Part shown: piece after piece, positions 37,804-50,362 of the stretch
How positions within the stretch are numbered: position 1 is the stretch's first letter
How the letters are laid out: every line of letters starts with the position of its first letter
Origin: Dichotomocladium elegans
Taxonomy: Eukaryota > Mucoromycota > Mucoromycetes > Mucorales > Lichtheimiaceae
Assembly (NCBI GenBank): GCA_025716815.1
Contig: JAIXMN010000014.1
Location: forward strand, 310,001-374,000
Length of the DNA: 64,000 bases
Direction: 5' to 3'
Notes under the pieces: generated by a model
What the model was told of the DNA's origin: nothing
Seen by the model: only the letters and a program-made list of their open reading frames with translations
Database searches by the model: none
Program-made: the position numbers and the translations under genes

Positions 37804-39158
37804 GGGCGAAGTTTGTATATGTGTAATATAATATTAGAAAATAGGGTATTTCTATTTCGCTACAGTATACAGAGATCAATGTGGCGGGAATGGCGGGTAT
37901 ATATTATTTAGGGGAGAGTAAGGAAGAGATGTAAAAGTATGTATATAGCTGAAAGAGTACGCTTATGCAGTACCTCTTACCTATACTCGATGAAACAGTG
38001 TGCTGAGGCGTTGGAGAAGAAGCGATGATTTCCAATTGGACGCAAAGATCTTTTACCGCAATAAAGCATTGACACTATGCTATCGACCTAGTAAGCGGCA
38101 CCCTTGAAGGGGGAACACAATATGTAGTAGTGGTTAAATTGTCCCGTCAGTTTTGAATTATTCTCTCCCTGCTGGTTTTGCACTGGAGGCATTGGCGATG
38201 GATGTGTAGAACCACGGCCTTGATTTCCCTGCAATCTAACGTATTTCACACGTCTGCTCTGCTCTGCTCGCCGTCTTCATGGATACATGGCTGCAATGGT
38301 GAGAAGGTCATTCATACCGACGACGATGGGTCTGTCTGATTTGCTATGTCCGGGAGAAAAAATTACGCAAGTCGTGTTTCTCGGAAGGGGAAGAGGAAAA
38401 GGTTACTCTGAGGGACAGCATTGGTTCTCTATACGCGATAAAAGGTCTTGGACGAGTTGCCATCAGGACCGGCTTTCACCCGTCACCGTAGGTATTCACG
38501 TTCTGGGTATCGCCTACCCAATCTCCGGGCAATCAGTGGTCTATATCTGCAATCCTTATCCTTCGATTTACTCTATCTATAATGCGCAGCAATACATGGG
38601 TACCTCTCCTTGTTCCGGATCGTGGAATATCAATCCATTATTTTCTGCCACAGGTATCCCAAGAGATTGAGTTTGATCACTCTACCTCCTTTCTCCCCTT
38701 TTATTAAGCCACAAAGCAGCTTCTTCTGGTTGTTGTCTCTGCACGGCGCATGGACATATATATACAAGACTCCTGGTTACCTCTCCCTTGCCTTGGCGCG
38801 GTACGTAGACATATCTCAATTTCGTCTTGACAGTGCTGCGAGGTAAAGAGAAGGTTAGTGTATGATGCTTATTTTTGCGGGTTATCAGGTATGGTAGATT
38901 GGTGACGCCACACCTGAGCTGCAGGGTGGGGGTTGAGAAGGGGGAGCCTATTCGGGACTGGTTCTCAGCTGTCATGCAGCCATGTGCGACCTTTTGCAGC
39001 AGCTGATTCGCTGTAAGCGAATATCCAGGTCAGGCGGCATTATTGATCATCCCTATACACACACACACACACACACACAGGGCCCAGCAAGTCCCTATTT
39101 TGTTTTTCGCTTCCCCCCCTCTCAGACCTAATCGTCCTACACCACCTCTACGCATGCA
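37804..39158. other. 1.35 kb intergenic region with a (CA)n microsatellite
   Basis: 3' UTR of the fusion gene and promoter of ATG18. A (CA)12 tract lies at 39056-39079, 80 nt before the ATG18 start. The open frame at 38287-38670 has no recognisable domain and no homologous feel; I do not call it. Confidence 0.6.
39056..39079. repeat. (CA)12 microsatellite upstream of ATG18
   Basis: Uninterrupted ACAC... from 39056 to 39079, in the promoter or 5' UTR. Confidence 0.9.
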
Positions 39159-40930
39159 ATGAATTTAGGAGATAAGCGTAACAACGAATTACTATTCATC
39201 AACTTCAACCAGGATTTCACCTGCATATCGGTCGGCACAAAGCATGGCTACCGAATTTACAACTGTGATCCATACGGCAAATGCTACTCAAAATGTGAGT
39301 ATCCCTAAGGAGAAGGTCGCGTTGCTGCTATCCCCGGCTTCTGATAAGCTCATATCACACATATTAAAGCGTCTGATGGCACGGGAATTGTTGAGATGTT
39401 GTTCTGCACCTCGCTGGTAGCACTCGTTGGGGCAGGCGACCAATCCACATTTTCGACGAGGCATTTGCAAATCATTAATACCAAGGTAAAAGAAATCAAG
39501 AACGCACCTTGTTCATCGCTTCACCTACGCGTTTCTCACATTGTCTACGGGTTTGGTCATAAACGTTCAACAGAGACAATCCACCATTTGTGAATTGACC
39601 TTTCCTACGTCTGTCCTAGCTGTCAAGATGAATCGCCGCAGACTCATTGTTGTGCTCGAGGAACAGATCTTTGTTTACGATATCAGTAACATGAAGCTAC
39701 TGCATACCATTGACACGAGTCCAAACCCAAACGGTAAAATGGAGATAAACAAATGAATGAAGCAAGGATGAAAAGATGTAACTATCCATGTAGCGGTCTG
39801 TGCTTTGTCACCATCCAGCGAGAATTGCTACATTGCTTACCCATCGCGAAACGCGGCGAGTACGAGTTATAGTGGGATCCAGACGTCGTCGACGTACTAT
39901 ACATGCGGTGATGTTGAAATCTTTGATGCGCTATCTCTCCAGATTGTGAATATCGTACAGGCTCACAAGAGCCCAGTCAGCAACATTACAATGAACTCTG
40001 AAGGCACCCTCGTAGCTACAGCCAGTGAAAAGGTAAGATGCATGCCATAAAGAGAGAGAGAGAGAGAGAAAAAGTGAAGGAGTTGAGGCAATTGACGTCC
40101 AATCATGTGCTCATAGGGTACGGTTATCCGCGTGTTTTCTGTACCAGGCGCTGACAAGGTGTATCAGTTCCGACGTGGAACATACCCAGCAAGGATCTTT
40201 TCCATGTCATTCAATCTTGTCAGTTCTCTACTTTGCGTCTCAAGCGACACCGAAACGGTTCATATTTTTAAACTGGGAACGGACTCTGTTTCGAACGGCA
40301 ATGGCAATAATGGTTACGGCGGAGGCATGGTGGGATACAGCATGGGTAACGGCGCCAGTAGTGAGAAGATACCCCCTGAATCACGCGGCCGAAGCTCCAG
40401 CGTAGGGTATGCTTAAAGCAGATGGGTTGTGTAGCGTCCATGTGATAAAGGAGAATGTGCTCATTCGATGCATTAAATGTATAGTCAGCTACTTCGGCGC
40501 TCGTCTCTCAATATTGGTCGGAATATTGCGGGAAGCATGGGATCCTACCTCCCCGAGGTGCTCACAGAAATGTGGGAACCGGCGCGTGATTTTGCGTCTT
40601 TGAAACTTCCAACTGCAGGCGTTCGAAGCTTAGTTGCTCTGAGCAGGTATATATCGCGACAGAGAGAAAGGGACTATGTTCGCCACGGTCATGTCTGCTT
40701 CGATGGCGTTAATATTGGTGTTTGTTAGCACAACCCCCCAAGTCATGGTTGTAACGTCCGATGGTTTCTTTTACCAGTACAATATCGACCTAGAGAACGG
40801 CGGTGAGTGCGTTCTGCTGAAGCAATACAGGTAATACGATACTTCAGATGGCCGAGCAATGCATTAAGTCTTCTGTTGTAGCCTTCTGGAATTTGGCGAT
40901 GGCTTGAACGGGGCCACAAACGAAGATTAA
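39159..40930 (+). CDS. ATG18: Atg18/WIPI PROPPIN, phosphoinositide-binding autophagy protein
   Basis: Seven-bladed beta-propeller that binds PI3P and PI(3,5)P2 on the phagophore and vacuole and recruits Atg2. The start [19 protein letters not shown] is typical of the family. Exons then carry [59 protein letters not shown] and the double lipid-binding motif FRRG in [13 protein letters not shown]. Next is a Gly/Asn/Ser loop with RGRSSSVG, at the place of the membrane-inserting loop 6CD, and [18 protein letters not shown] near the end. The small ATG-TGA frame just upstream (39154) overlaps the start. Several introns of 50-90 nt interrupt the gene, and all junctions I checked keep frame. Confidence 0.92.
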
Positions 40931-42179
40931 GCAGTATGATAACCCTAAATGCGTATTAACCCTAATCGCAATGCGTCTCATTTCATTGAGGTGGGAAATT
41001 TCACCGCATGATTTGCAGCTTTCATATTGCAGACTGGGAGAAATGGATATGCTCCAAACATTTTGTAAGGAGGATTCGGACGGTGAGCTTACTAAATGAC
41101 CTACATGACATTCGAAATACAGTGACTCTCCTTCGTGCATATGTCTTGTATACTTTTCTTGTAGGGTTTTTGATGAGTGTAGAAAGGAGGAGGGGAGACT
41201 GCGCGCTTCTGCCGAACCCGGCACCTTGAGCTCGGACCTTCATAAAGGTAGCCATTGGCGCGACAGAAAGAGCGTGTTGTTAGGTTGCAATACGGCAACT
41301 TAGTATGACGGGGATTATAAGGTATCAATGTTGTAGGAGGTACCACGGCCGATCATGCGCTTCTTTCATCACACAACATTCATCAGTTGCGGATGGTGCT
41401 CATTGCGATATATTGGATGTGCCCAGGCGCCAGCCGGGTACAGTATATGTTGTATAAAGTAGTATTACATCTCGATCTACAATGTCGAAGAGAAACCCCC
41501 GAATATTTTCTATCCATGATCCGTTTTCTACTGTAGATCTTGTAAAGGCAGGATTATCCTCATCAAAAAGATTGTTGCTACTGATGTTTTGTGTATGTAG
41601 CGAGATACAGAAGAAAGGGTGGTGTTTGGTCGTGCGTTTACAAACAGTGCTACGGCCTGTCCCACCTACTAAAAATAAAACTTCAAAGGGATTACTCTGC
41701 GTGCCTTGTTCTCGTCCGTTCCTGATTTTGAGTCTTGGAAGGCTTTTATGCCCATCATAGCAAACCGGTTTCGCTGTTGGGGCCTTTTTTTTGTGTGTGG
41801 TGATTTTATGCTCATTCTGCAGTCGGCACCAGATGGGAATTTCCCATTATCAAATACTTTCTCTTCAAAGAAAATATAAAGTGAAATAAAAATGTCGCAT
41901 GGATTCCCGTTGGTCAACAAAAAATATCAGCCACACCCCTCCTTCTTACTTTTTAACTTACCCCCGAAGGTGTAAGCTAGGTGTGCCATTGCTGTAACAA
42001 TGGCAGGAGAGGGAGGAAAGAAAGGAGGAGAGACGATGACAACGCCAGAGACAGAAGCACCTCAATGGTGGGGGGGCACCTGCGCGGATGCAACCAAATC
42101 ACGGTCCCATCCAAAGCCCATATCCTTTCCTCTCGAGGCCATTGAGGTGGGCCGACATCCATTATCTACACAGGATCCA

Positions 42180-42870
42180 AAATATTACAAGATTGGATAA
42201 TGGAACAAGAATAACCTATTTGGCTTTTTCATTTGCTCTTGACAAACTGACCAAAACTTGCTCAATGGGATTGAATTCAGGCGAGTAGGGCGGAAGATAA
42301 GCACATCGATATCCTCAGACTTGTGGATAAGTGCGTTATCCATTACCAAATAATGGCCCTTCATATGCTCTCTGATCCTTCTTGTCCATCATGGCCTCAA
42401 GGAAGCTGAATCATGTCCAGTTGCAGTTCCTCTGCAGCTTCAGATTGACCTGCCCTCTTTCTTTTCTTGATTGCTGGCTGTGGGAGTCTCAAGCTACAAT
42501 TCAATGATCCCTGGTGCCGAGATTGCACCCAAGCTCGTTGTTGTCTTTGGTGTTGTGACCAATGCAGGCAACCCACTCTTGGACCATGCCATGCTACGTT
42601 TCATATTCATACGGAATCCAGACTCGTCAAGGAAAAACGCAGTTTGTTCTTCGAAAGGCAATGTCGGTCCTGTCCCATCTGCGCAACCAGTCAAGGCGCT
42701 CTTGGATTTTTGCATCGCTATTCCTGTCCAACAGGCTGAAACTGAGCCATTTTCAATGACAAGTTGCATTCATTTTTCCATAAATCGGTGAAGCATCGTT
42801 TTAGGTACTTTTGAGACCCTCAAATGCTTGGAGCTGTAGCTCCATCAGCTACTCTAGAAACAATGGATGG
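42180..42870 (-). pseudogene. Tc1/mariner-like (DDE_3) transposase relic
   Basis: On the minus strand, FLDESGFRMNMKRSMAWS (first catalytic Asp, about 42626), then LGAISAPGIIEL, then VMDNALIHKSEDI (second Asp, about 42340), then in another frame YLPPYSPEFNPIEQ (catalytic Glu, about 42262). This order and wording are diagnostic of Tc1/mariner DDE transposases. At least one frameshift separates VMDNA from PPYSP. The spacing there is shorter than usual, so DNA has been lost. The N-terminal helix-turn-helix region is not recognisable and I found no terminal inverted repeats. Confidence 0.82.
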
Positions 42871-44432
42871 GGTTCTCATCAGCGCGTTCTAAAATACCGC
42901 TCCGCGTGAGGTTGCCTAAAGAGGCTGTCAGGATCTTTCTCGTACTGTCAGGCCCATCGCTGGGCTGAACGAACATGGATTCCTGGCAGCGGATGCACTC
43001 TAGTCTTCTCAAACGGATGCTTGAGAAATCAGACCTTGTCTTGGTCAGTGTACGCTGTGTAACTGCGCTTGATCCCCCCCGCTTATTTCTCTTGGGAATG
43101 TGCGTGGTAGTAAGCTCAGAGTTATCTTTGCAAGATATGCTACGCAGATATTCAATGCGAGAGCAAACGGATTGCAGAGAGTAACATTTACTTCATCAAC
43201 ACCATGACCTTGGGCCATCATGGTAAAAAAAAAAAATCATTTCAGATTGTAAAAGTGTATGAAGAGAAAAGCTTGTGCGACATCTTTCCGTGTATGCTTA
43301 CAGATTTCTGGGCAAAGCGCAATTTTATTTTTGTGATCCTGCGACTTTCAGAACTGGCAGGGTGCGACTTTTTAAGTCGTACATGTAGCATGTGCGCCAA
43401 TGTTTGGACGGCGCTTTGCTGTTTGTCAATCCATTTATTAGACTTGCTTGTGGTTTGAATATACGGCTAAGGACGAATCAATCGTGGTAATGCACAGAAG
43501 AATATTTCAGCATACGTAGATACAGCCAAGTAGGCGAATAGGGCGGTTATGTTCCTGGATATATATCTGGAGGTTTTTTGTTCGAGTTGATGATAGTTTC
43601 GTGTAATATTACAAATGGACAGCTTCAGTCAATCTCGTGGGGAAAAATATCATTGTTGACAAGCCAGTTCTGTAGCTGTATTCTGTGTGGCCATCGCAAA
43701 AGCTCTGCTCTAGCAAGCAATGGGGACGATGAGGCGAAAAGACACCTACGGAGAAACTTTCAGATATGGATGGTTCCTATATAACTTAGGTAGGAGCTGA
43801 GCAAGACCCCATTTCATTATGACCGATTCTCTGGGAGTTCGCAGTGCGGGTTGAGGAAGGCGATTAAATTTAGAAATGAAGGCGAAGCGCAGTGCAGTGT
43901 CACGCGGGTAGCCAAGCTAGGAATTACTACAAAAGGATAGACATCTCGAAATGTGCCAAACGCTGACATCTTCTTTGTTGCTCCCTCACGTAACCCCACC
44001 CCCAGTCTTGTATGATGCTCAAGGCCAAGCGGCTCAAGACGGTAGGAATGGACCTTCTGCCTCCCTCTCTTCGCCGCAACCCCATCCCAGGCGACCTTGA
44101 CTTGTCACACATGTGGAAATCAAACGAGGTGAACAAGATAAGCCCAATTCCCCGATCGATGGGAAAAAAGGGTTAAATTGCGTCATGACTGCTTGTTTCG
44201 CAACGAAATGTGACATGACTTTCTGGTTTGCAGAATTGGTCGTGGGAAGGATCTCTGAGATGTGCTGTCCAGTGGCCCCGCCACCCCCGCCCAGGGCCTC
44301 CAAAGTAGGTTGATCTTTCTCATGTCTGCACTTCTTTGATCTACCTCTCCGTGCGGAGACAAAAAGTAACCATAAATTGTCACACGTATCATATGGCCAT
44401 CGAATATAATCGGTTAAGCGTCATCAACACAG

Positions 44433-44441
44433 CTATAAATC
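44433..44441 (+). promoter_or_regulatory. TATA box of the amino-acid permease gene
   Basis: CTATAAATC, 75 nt before the ATG at 44516, followed by a C/T-rich leader (44460-44512). Confidence 0.5.
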
Positions 44442-44515
44442 AAGTACGTCCGGCTGTCTCTTAGCCGCCCATTTCCTTCCCTCTTTTTTTTTTCCTCATC
44501 TTCTTCCTTCTCATC

Positions 44516-47181
44516 ATGGACGAGAAGCATCAAATAACGACCGGTGCGCCCTCTGCCGGCGTGGCTCACACGGATTCACGTGTGTCGTCCGACAGCGATG
44601 TCAACAGCAGTCGCAAGATCGAATACGTCGACACTGATGTATCTCGTCTTGAAGACCAGAATGGCCAGAAGCATCCTGGGGGCAACCAGCTACACCGAAG
44701 TCTGAAATCCCGCCATCTGTCTGCAAGTATGCGACGATGCCGTTGATGTTACGCATATCTGACAAAACCCGATCTGCTCTGGTCTGGAAATTAGATGATT
44801 TCGCTTGGTGGTGTCATTGGCCAAGGTCTTTTCTTGTCTGCGGGTGGTAATCTTTACCAAGGAGGCAAGTATTGAGTTGCGGAAAGAGGTGTGTGGGGGG
44901 GGGAAGGCGAGAGCGTTTTGGTTCGTGCACGTATAGATGGTTTGCATCTGCATAGACATGCAGTTCGCTCTAACATGGCTTCTCTAAAACCAAACAAAAC
45001 AGGACCAGCGGGCGCACTGATCGGTAAACGGAGATGAGCAACCAATGTAACCAAGATTTGCTTATGTTTTTGTCTTGTTCAGCGTACTCGATCATTGGTT
45101 TCATTGTGTTCTGGGTTGCGTACTCCCTCGGCGAGATGGCAACGTACATTCCAGTGTCTGGATCGTTCACCATCTTCTGTCGTCGATTCGTGGATGACTC
45201 CTTTGGAGCCATGATTGGCTACAACTACTGGTGAGTTTCATCCTTCCTTTCCTCCTGCGTATCGTCTCTAATATTGGAGATTCCCCAACTAATCACACCA
45301 CAACCAGGGCATGCTGGGCTATCATCGTTGCTGCTGAGCTGGTTGCCTTACCTCTTGTCATGCAGTTCTGGACGGACAAAGTCCCTGACTATGCATGTGA
45401 GTACCTGAGAAAAAAAAAACGCTCGTTATTATTTTCGAGATGACTCAATATGTGCCCGGGAGGGGGGGCGCTCAACAGGGTCCTTGATCTGGCTGGTTGC
45501 CATCTTTTTGCTTAATCTGTTCGGTGCCAGAAGTTACGGTGAAGCCGAATACTGGTTCAGTTTGATCAAGGTCTTGACAATCATTATCTTTATCATCGTC
45601 GGCGCTCTCATTTCCGGCGGTGTCATTGCGTAAGTACTCGGAGGCCCGTCATCCACCATTGACGTGATAATCAACTCTTCACAGCGATGAGGTCTACGGT
45701 TTCAAGTTCTGGGCAAACGGCGGTGCCTTCCCCCATGGAGCACTAGGCGTCGTCAACTCGCTTGTTCTGGCATCATTCAGTATGCAAGGTGAGCGGATTT
45801 CTGCCCAGTAACATGATGCAGCGATACACAGGCTGATTATATAGAATAGGCACCGAAATCATCGGCATCACGGTATGGTGGCTTTATTTTCTCATGCTTC
45901 TACGTAACTTGACGATGTGTATCTTTTGTTATAATAGGCTGGTGAATGCAGTAATCCGATCAAGGTAAACTTTATTGCTGAATGCGAGGTATTAAAACGA
46001 TAGGATGGGTTAACTTTTTTCTTTCCTACTAGCAAGTACCACGTGCCATCAAAAATGTAGTCTGGCGTATCGTCATCTTTTACCTATGCTCAAGTAATGA
46101 ACGAGTAACAACTATGGATGGATGTGTATAGAGCGTTGGGTTTGCTAACTGGGTTATCGGATGTCATCCATAGTTTTCATCATGGGTCAAATTATTCCTT
46201 GGAATGACGGTGTGTAACACGTGAGGGGGGGGAATGCAGAATATTTTTACTCATATGCGGTCCTTTGTAGAACACAATCTGAACAGAGCCAGTAAGGATG
46301 TCACTGTGTCACCATTTACTCTTGTCTTTGAAAAAGGCAGACTGGCTAGTGTTGCACATATTATGAATGTTGTTATTCTGATCACGGTATGCCTGGACTT
46401 GTGGAGGAGGAGGAAGGGCCGTGGCAAGTCAAAACTCACTTTAGACCTGTTGTGTTTTCTTTTTTTGTTGTTGTTGGAAGGTCCTCTCATGTGCGAACAG
46501 CGGGTTGTATGTTGCCACACGCACGATGACTGCGCTTGCCCATGAAGGCATTGCATGGCACAAGCTGGGTGAGTTTCTTTGTGCGACTGTTTCTTGGCAA
46601 AAGGATTGACTCTTTATTTTTCCCGTAATGCGAAATCAGGCTACATCAATCGTCGTGGTGTTCCTATCTGGGCGCTGATCTGTACCGCAGCCGTGAGCGT
46701 CATCACCTTCATCACGTCTCTCATTCCCGGTAAGGCTCTTTACTCTGTCCTCACCAGTCTGTCGGGCGTTGCTGGCTTTGTGACCTGGGCAGGCATCTGC
46801 CTGGCTCATTATCGGTTCCGAAAAGCCTTCAAGATCCAGGGCAGGGACCTCAGCATCCTTCCGATGCGTGCACCGCTCCATCCGTTCGGCGACTTGTTCG
46901 ACATGGTGGCCTGTATCGTGATCTCCATCATCACCGGCTACTCTTATTTTGTCCCGGCCGACGCCGTCGGTCTTGTCGGCAACTACGCCGGCCTGATATT
47001 ATGTGCCATTGGCTGGGCCATCACGAAATGGTGGACAAAGAGCAAAATGGTTCCTCTCGCCGAGATTGATCTTGACACGGGCGTGTCTGACCAGATCGGC
47101 AAGCAGCAGGAACAAGACCCAACAACCCTTGGACCTTGGCACAGGCGCATTTGGAAGCGCGCAGTCGCCATCTTCACTTGA
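44516..47181 (+). CDS. Amino-acid permease, fungal YAT/APC family
   Basis: Plasma-membrane amino-acid/proton symporter with 12 helices and long hydrophilic ends. After an N-terminal cytosolic tail of about 70 aa, helix 1 reads MISLGGVIGQGLFLSAGG (the unwound GxxxGTG substrate site of APC carriers). Then come GPAGALIAYSIIG, FWVAYSLGEMATYIPVSGSF, GYNYW, and GTEIIGITAGECSNPIKQVP, which is family-diagnostic. Further on are SCANSGLYVATRTMTALAHEG and YINRRGVPIWALI. A hydrophilic C-tail ends at 47181. About a dozen exons. The first two introns (44723-44794 and 44865-45002) both need GC donors to keep frame and restore helix 1. Substrate specificity cannot be told from sequence alone. Confidence 0.9.
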
Positions 47182-47544
47182 AAAAGATATGCTCTCTCTC
47201 TCTCTCTCCCGCCCTCCAGCGGTCATGTTTCTTTTTCCTTTATACACACGTATATAGTCACTATCGCCTCCTCTTATTGTATTGATAATCTACATATATG
47301 CTAAAATCTTTATAAGCAATTCCTATCATGAATCCTAACAAGGCTAGACGCTGAAAACAAGAAAAAGCTCCGATGGAAATCGATAATGGTCTTGTGCCCT
47401 GTTCCCACACACAGTCCCCCCTCTGGCAAAAAGTGCTCACCCCTTCAGCAATGACATCCATCGTTAGAATCCCCCCTTCCACTGTCGCCAAAGAAAAGGA
47501 AGGGCCATCCTGTGACAAGTATTTTCTTTATTTTGGCTTAATGA
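47182..47544. other. Convergent 3' spacer between permease and ASCC2
   Basis: 363 bp with a (CT)n tract at 47191-47208. No gene seen; it must hold both 3' UTRs. Confidence 0.5.
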
Positions 47545-49852
47545 TCAGCCCGAGCCATGCCCCGCTTTCTGCATCTTCTTGTCATGACCCCTCTTGCGGT
47601 TGTGGTTCCCAAACCGCGCTTTGTTCTTGGCCTTATACGCACGTTGCTTCGAATCGTCCTGATCGGCTGCTTGCTGCTCCTGACGCTTCTTCTGCTGCTC
47701 TTCTTTTAATGCTTTGACATCGATATCCTCCTGGCGTATCTCAAGCAACATGTACTTGTCCAAAATGCGCTGTTTCCGAGGCTATCGACAAGGAGAGAGC
47801 GGGTTAAAACACCTGCTCTCGAGCAGATCGCCAGCCCCTCCCCTCCCCATCTATCCAAAAAGCCGGCACAACTCACATTACGATCAAACATAATGGCCCA
47901 TCCTTCGATTTGTTCATCAGACATGCCCGTCTTTTTGCGCAAGGCAGCACGTGCAGGAGATTTACGCGCTGCGGATGTGCGGCCAAGAACGTCTCTCTGC
48001 TCGACAAATGCATGCACAAGATCACTCTCGTACAGAAGGCCTGGGTCTTCAACAATCGCCGCCTTCTTCTTGCCCTTCACAATATCAGCCGCAGCATCAT
48101 CTTCCTCTTCTACAGCTTGGATATCAACAGGCCCTGAAGACTCGTTGATCCCATCGTAGGTATCGTCATATTCGTCATCATACATGTCGTAGATTCGCTG
48201 GAGGACATTTGCCTTTTGTTCCTCCATGAAGCTCTTGTCGCTGAGTAACGTTTCTGCTGTGCCTCGGCTTTTTAAACAGCAGTGTTGATGCCATCAGTAT
48301 AGCTAGCGCAGCATAAGTGGGTTTCATCCTACTCACTCTATCTTTCCCATGTGCATCTTGGTCCTGTCCCACTTGGCTTTACCCGACAGAAGATCAAACT
48401 CATCATTGTCAAAAATGTTGCGTCGCGAATCCAGGATGCTCGTTTCTGGACGTTCAGGAATAATTTCGGAGGACGCTGTCGCTACCTGTGGCAGTCTTAT
48501 GCGGATATACATATATGAGATACACAACACACACACATCCTTCTGCTGTACCAAATGTGCCTCCCACATCACAAACTTACTCAGCCAGCGATCGATCAAG
48601 TTTCTGCAAGTTCGGCGGAAGCGTGTCTTCGAGGAGCCTCATCACTGCGGTCTCGACATCATTGTTGTATTCCAATAGACAAGCCTTGATAAAGCCATCC
48701 CCGAGATCCGGAAAGAGATCGCGGATTTGCGATATTCTTGCCACGTCCTCCGTCGACGATAGGTTTGGTTTTGCGGTGGGCTTTGTGCGGCGCTGCCTGG
48801 GCTTTTTACACGACATCGATGCCCCAACAGTCATATCCCGCACTTGCTCCATGGAGAGCTTCAAGAACTCTAATCGCTCATCATCAGTGAGGTGATCCTT
48901 GTTAAGGAAGATACAGCAATCCAAAGGAAGGGGTTAGGTTGAGACTGAGAGAATAAAGAAAAAAAAAAGGATATGTGGTGTTGATTTCGTCTAGTCTACC
49001 GCTGACGTTGCTTTCGGCCTGCCAATCCATGATAATGGGCGCATCTGCAAACGCCCGCTTCGACGTCTCGATATCACTCTTCTCAATCCACCCTAACATA
49101 CACTCCGAGAGCCCGTCAATGACGCTTGTGTCGGGTCGGTTCTCGATAGGCTGGAAGTAAGTGTACTCGAACACATGGTCCCACGTGGCCACCAGGGTGC
49201 GCTTGATCTGGCACCTTTCCTTGGGATCGTCGACGACGTGGTCGAGGACCGAGTAGCATGCGAATAAGACACTCAGTATCCGCTGTTGTTGCTCTAGCAC
49301 TACCACCACCTCCGCCGCAGCCCATGTCAAGGCCTCGAGGAGCTGGACAAGAACAAACAATCGAACCGTCGAGGTTCTTCCGGCCGGAGGAGGCGATGCT
49401 GCCGCGGACGACGACAAAAGAGCGGCTAGGCAATCAACAAGGGCTGGAACAAAAGACCGCATCGCGTCGGCCAGTGCTCGATCGGCGGAAAAGAGCTGCG
49501 AAAAGACGAGCTGGACGATCGCCGGATTGGTCTTTCCAAACGTCACTGCAAAGCTGGAAAGTCGATCGACGGAGAAGAGCGGACTCGTGGCATGGATCTG
49601 GCCTGCACGCACAAAGACGAGGAACACGCGCCGGAGCACCTCCGGAGCAACGTTTCGATCGCTGAGCTGCGTGTCCAGCACCGCGCTGACAAAGGCATGA
49701 AGGTTTTCATTTTCTCGAAGGGCGACTAGGAATTCATCCTCAGGCGCATCGAGCACATTGCCTAGTTGAGAGCACCACGCCTCAACAGCGACAGCATAGA
49801 GGTCATTCTCGAAGGCATGGGACTTGTATGGCACAAATGGTATAAATTCCAT
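47545..49852 (-). CDS. ASCC2: ASCC2 / Cue3 (Rqt3) subunit of the ribosome-quality-control trigger complex
   Basis: Ubiquitin-binding subunit that works with the Slh1/ASCC3 helicase to split collided ribosomes (family knowledge). The start MEFIPFVPYKSHAFE at 49852 opens an all-helical N-terminal domain of about 270 aa that binds the helicase. The CUE domain then reads ISQIRDLFPDLGDGFIKACL and LEYNNDVETAVMRLLED, with the Phe-Pro and Leu-Leu ubiquitin-binding pairs intact. The C-terminus has the family's FDNDEFDLLSGK segment, an acidic YDDEYDDTYDG stretch and a Lys/Arg-rich end (KARFGNHNRKRGHDKKMQK) at 47545. Five exons. It is one of several translation or ribosome-linked genes in this window. 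Confidence 0.88.
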
Positions 49853-50362
49853 CGCTGTTTGTGCAAAGACGAGAACGAAGGGAAGGGTGCGGGGAGGAGA
49901 GAGAGGGAGGGGAAAAGAATGAAATCGGCGGGGGACCTGTGTCTTATCCTGCTGCTGCTGCTGCTGCGGCGGCGGCGGCGGCAATATATATACTGTACGG
50001 TCAGTGTGGCTGGTGAACACCCCAAGGGGAGAGCAGCAACTTTTTTCATAGCAGTTGCCCCCATCTTCATCAACTACACATATGGCTTTTCGCAAGGAAG
50101 CTCCCTTTCCTTTTTATGCGAGTATCGATTGAAAATCAAGTCGACGGGGACTCTTCGTAAAATTTGTTCCCCAGCTCAGTAACGCTTAAATACCATGTAG
50201 AAAAAGTTTGGTAAAATGGGGGGAGCGGTCATACAATTATCTCAGGCATGCCGCACCCTGCTTCCCTCCCCCACCCTCACCCCGCTAATCTCGGGCAGGA
50301 TAAAGTTTGAAAATTTTCGTCCTTTTTTTTTTATAAAGTCGATCAAAAATCACAAAATAAAT
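49853..50362. other. Divergent promoter region with (CTG)n(CGG)n repeat
   Basis: Spacer between ASCC2 (minus) and Nug1 (plus). A (CTG)6(CGG)6-type microsatellite lies at 49949-49981, followed by a TATATATA stretch at 49984-49991. Nothing else recognisable. Confidence 0.65.
49949..49981. repeat. (CTG)n(CGG)n microsatellite upstream of ASCC2
   Basis: CTG repeated six times passing straight into CGG repeats, in the 5' flank of ASCC2 on the minus strand. A frame from further upstream would read it as polyGln, but it precedes the conserved MEFIPF start. Confidence 0.85.

Larger units (their letters stand above)
40931..44515. other. 3.6 kb gene-poor region with transposon debris
   Basis: No intact gene. 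A Tc1/mariner-like transposase relic (42180-42870) is listed separately, and a PPYSP-like trace on the minus strand near 43530-43545 hints at a second fragment. 40931-42170 and 43800-44400 show nothing recognisable. A TATA-like CTATAAATC at 44433-44441 belongs to the permease gene at 44516. Confidence 0.6.

Noticed and set aside
38287..38670. 127-codon plus-strand frame between the fusion gene and ATG18
   Set aside because: No domain, erratic composition, no TATA box. Probably chance.
49258..49665. 135-codon plus-strand frame
   Set aside because: It lies wholly antisense to the conserved ASCC2 N-terminal domain and is Arg/Pro-rich shadow sequence.
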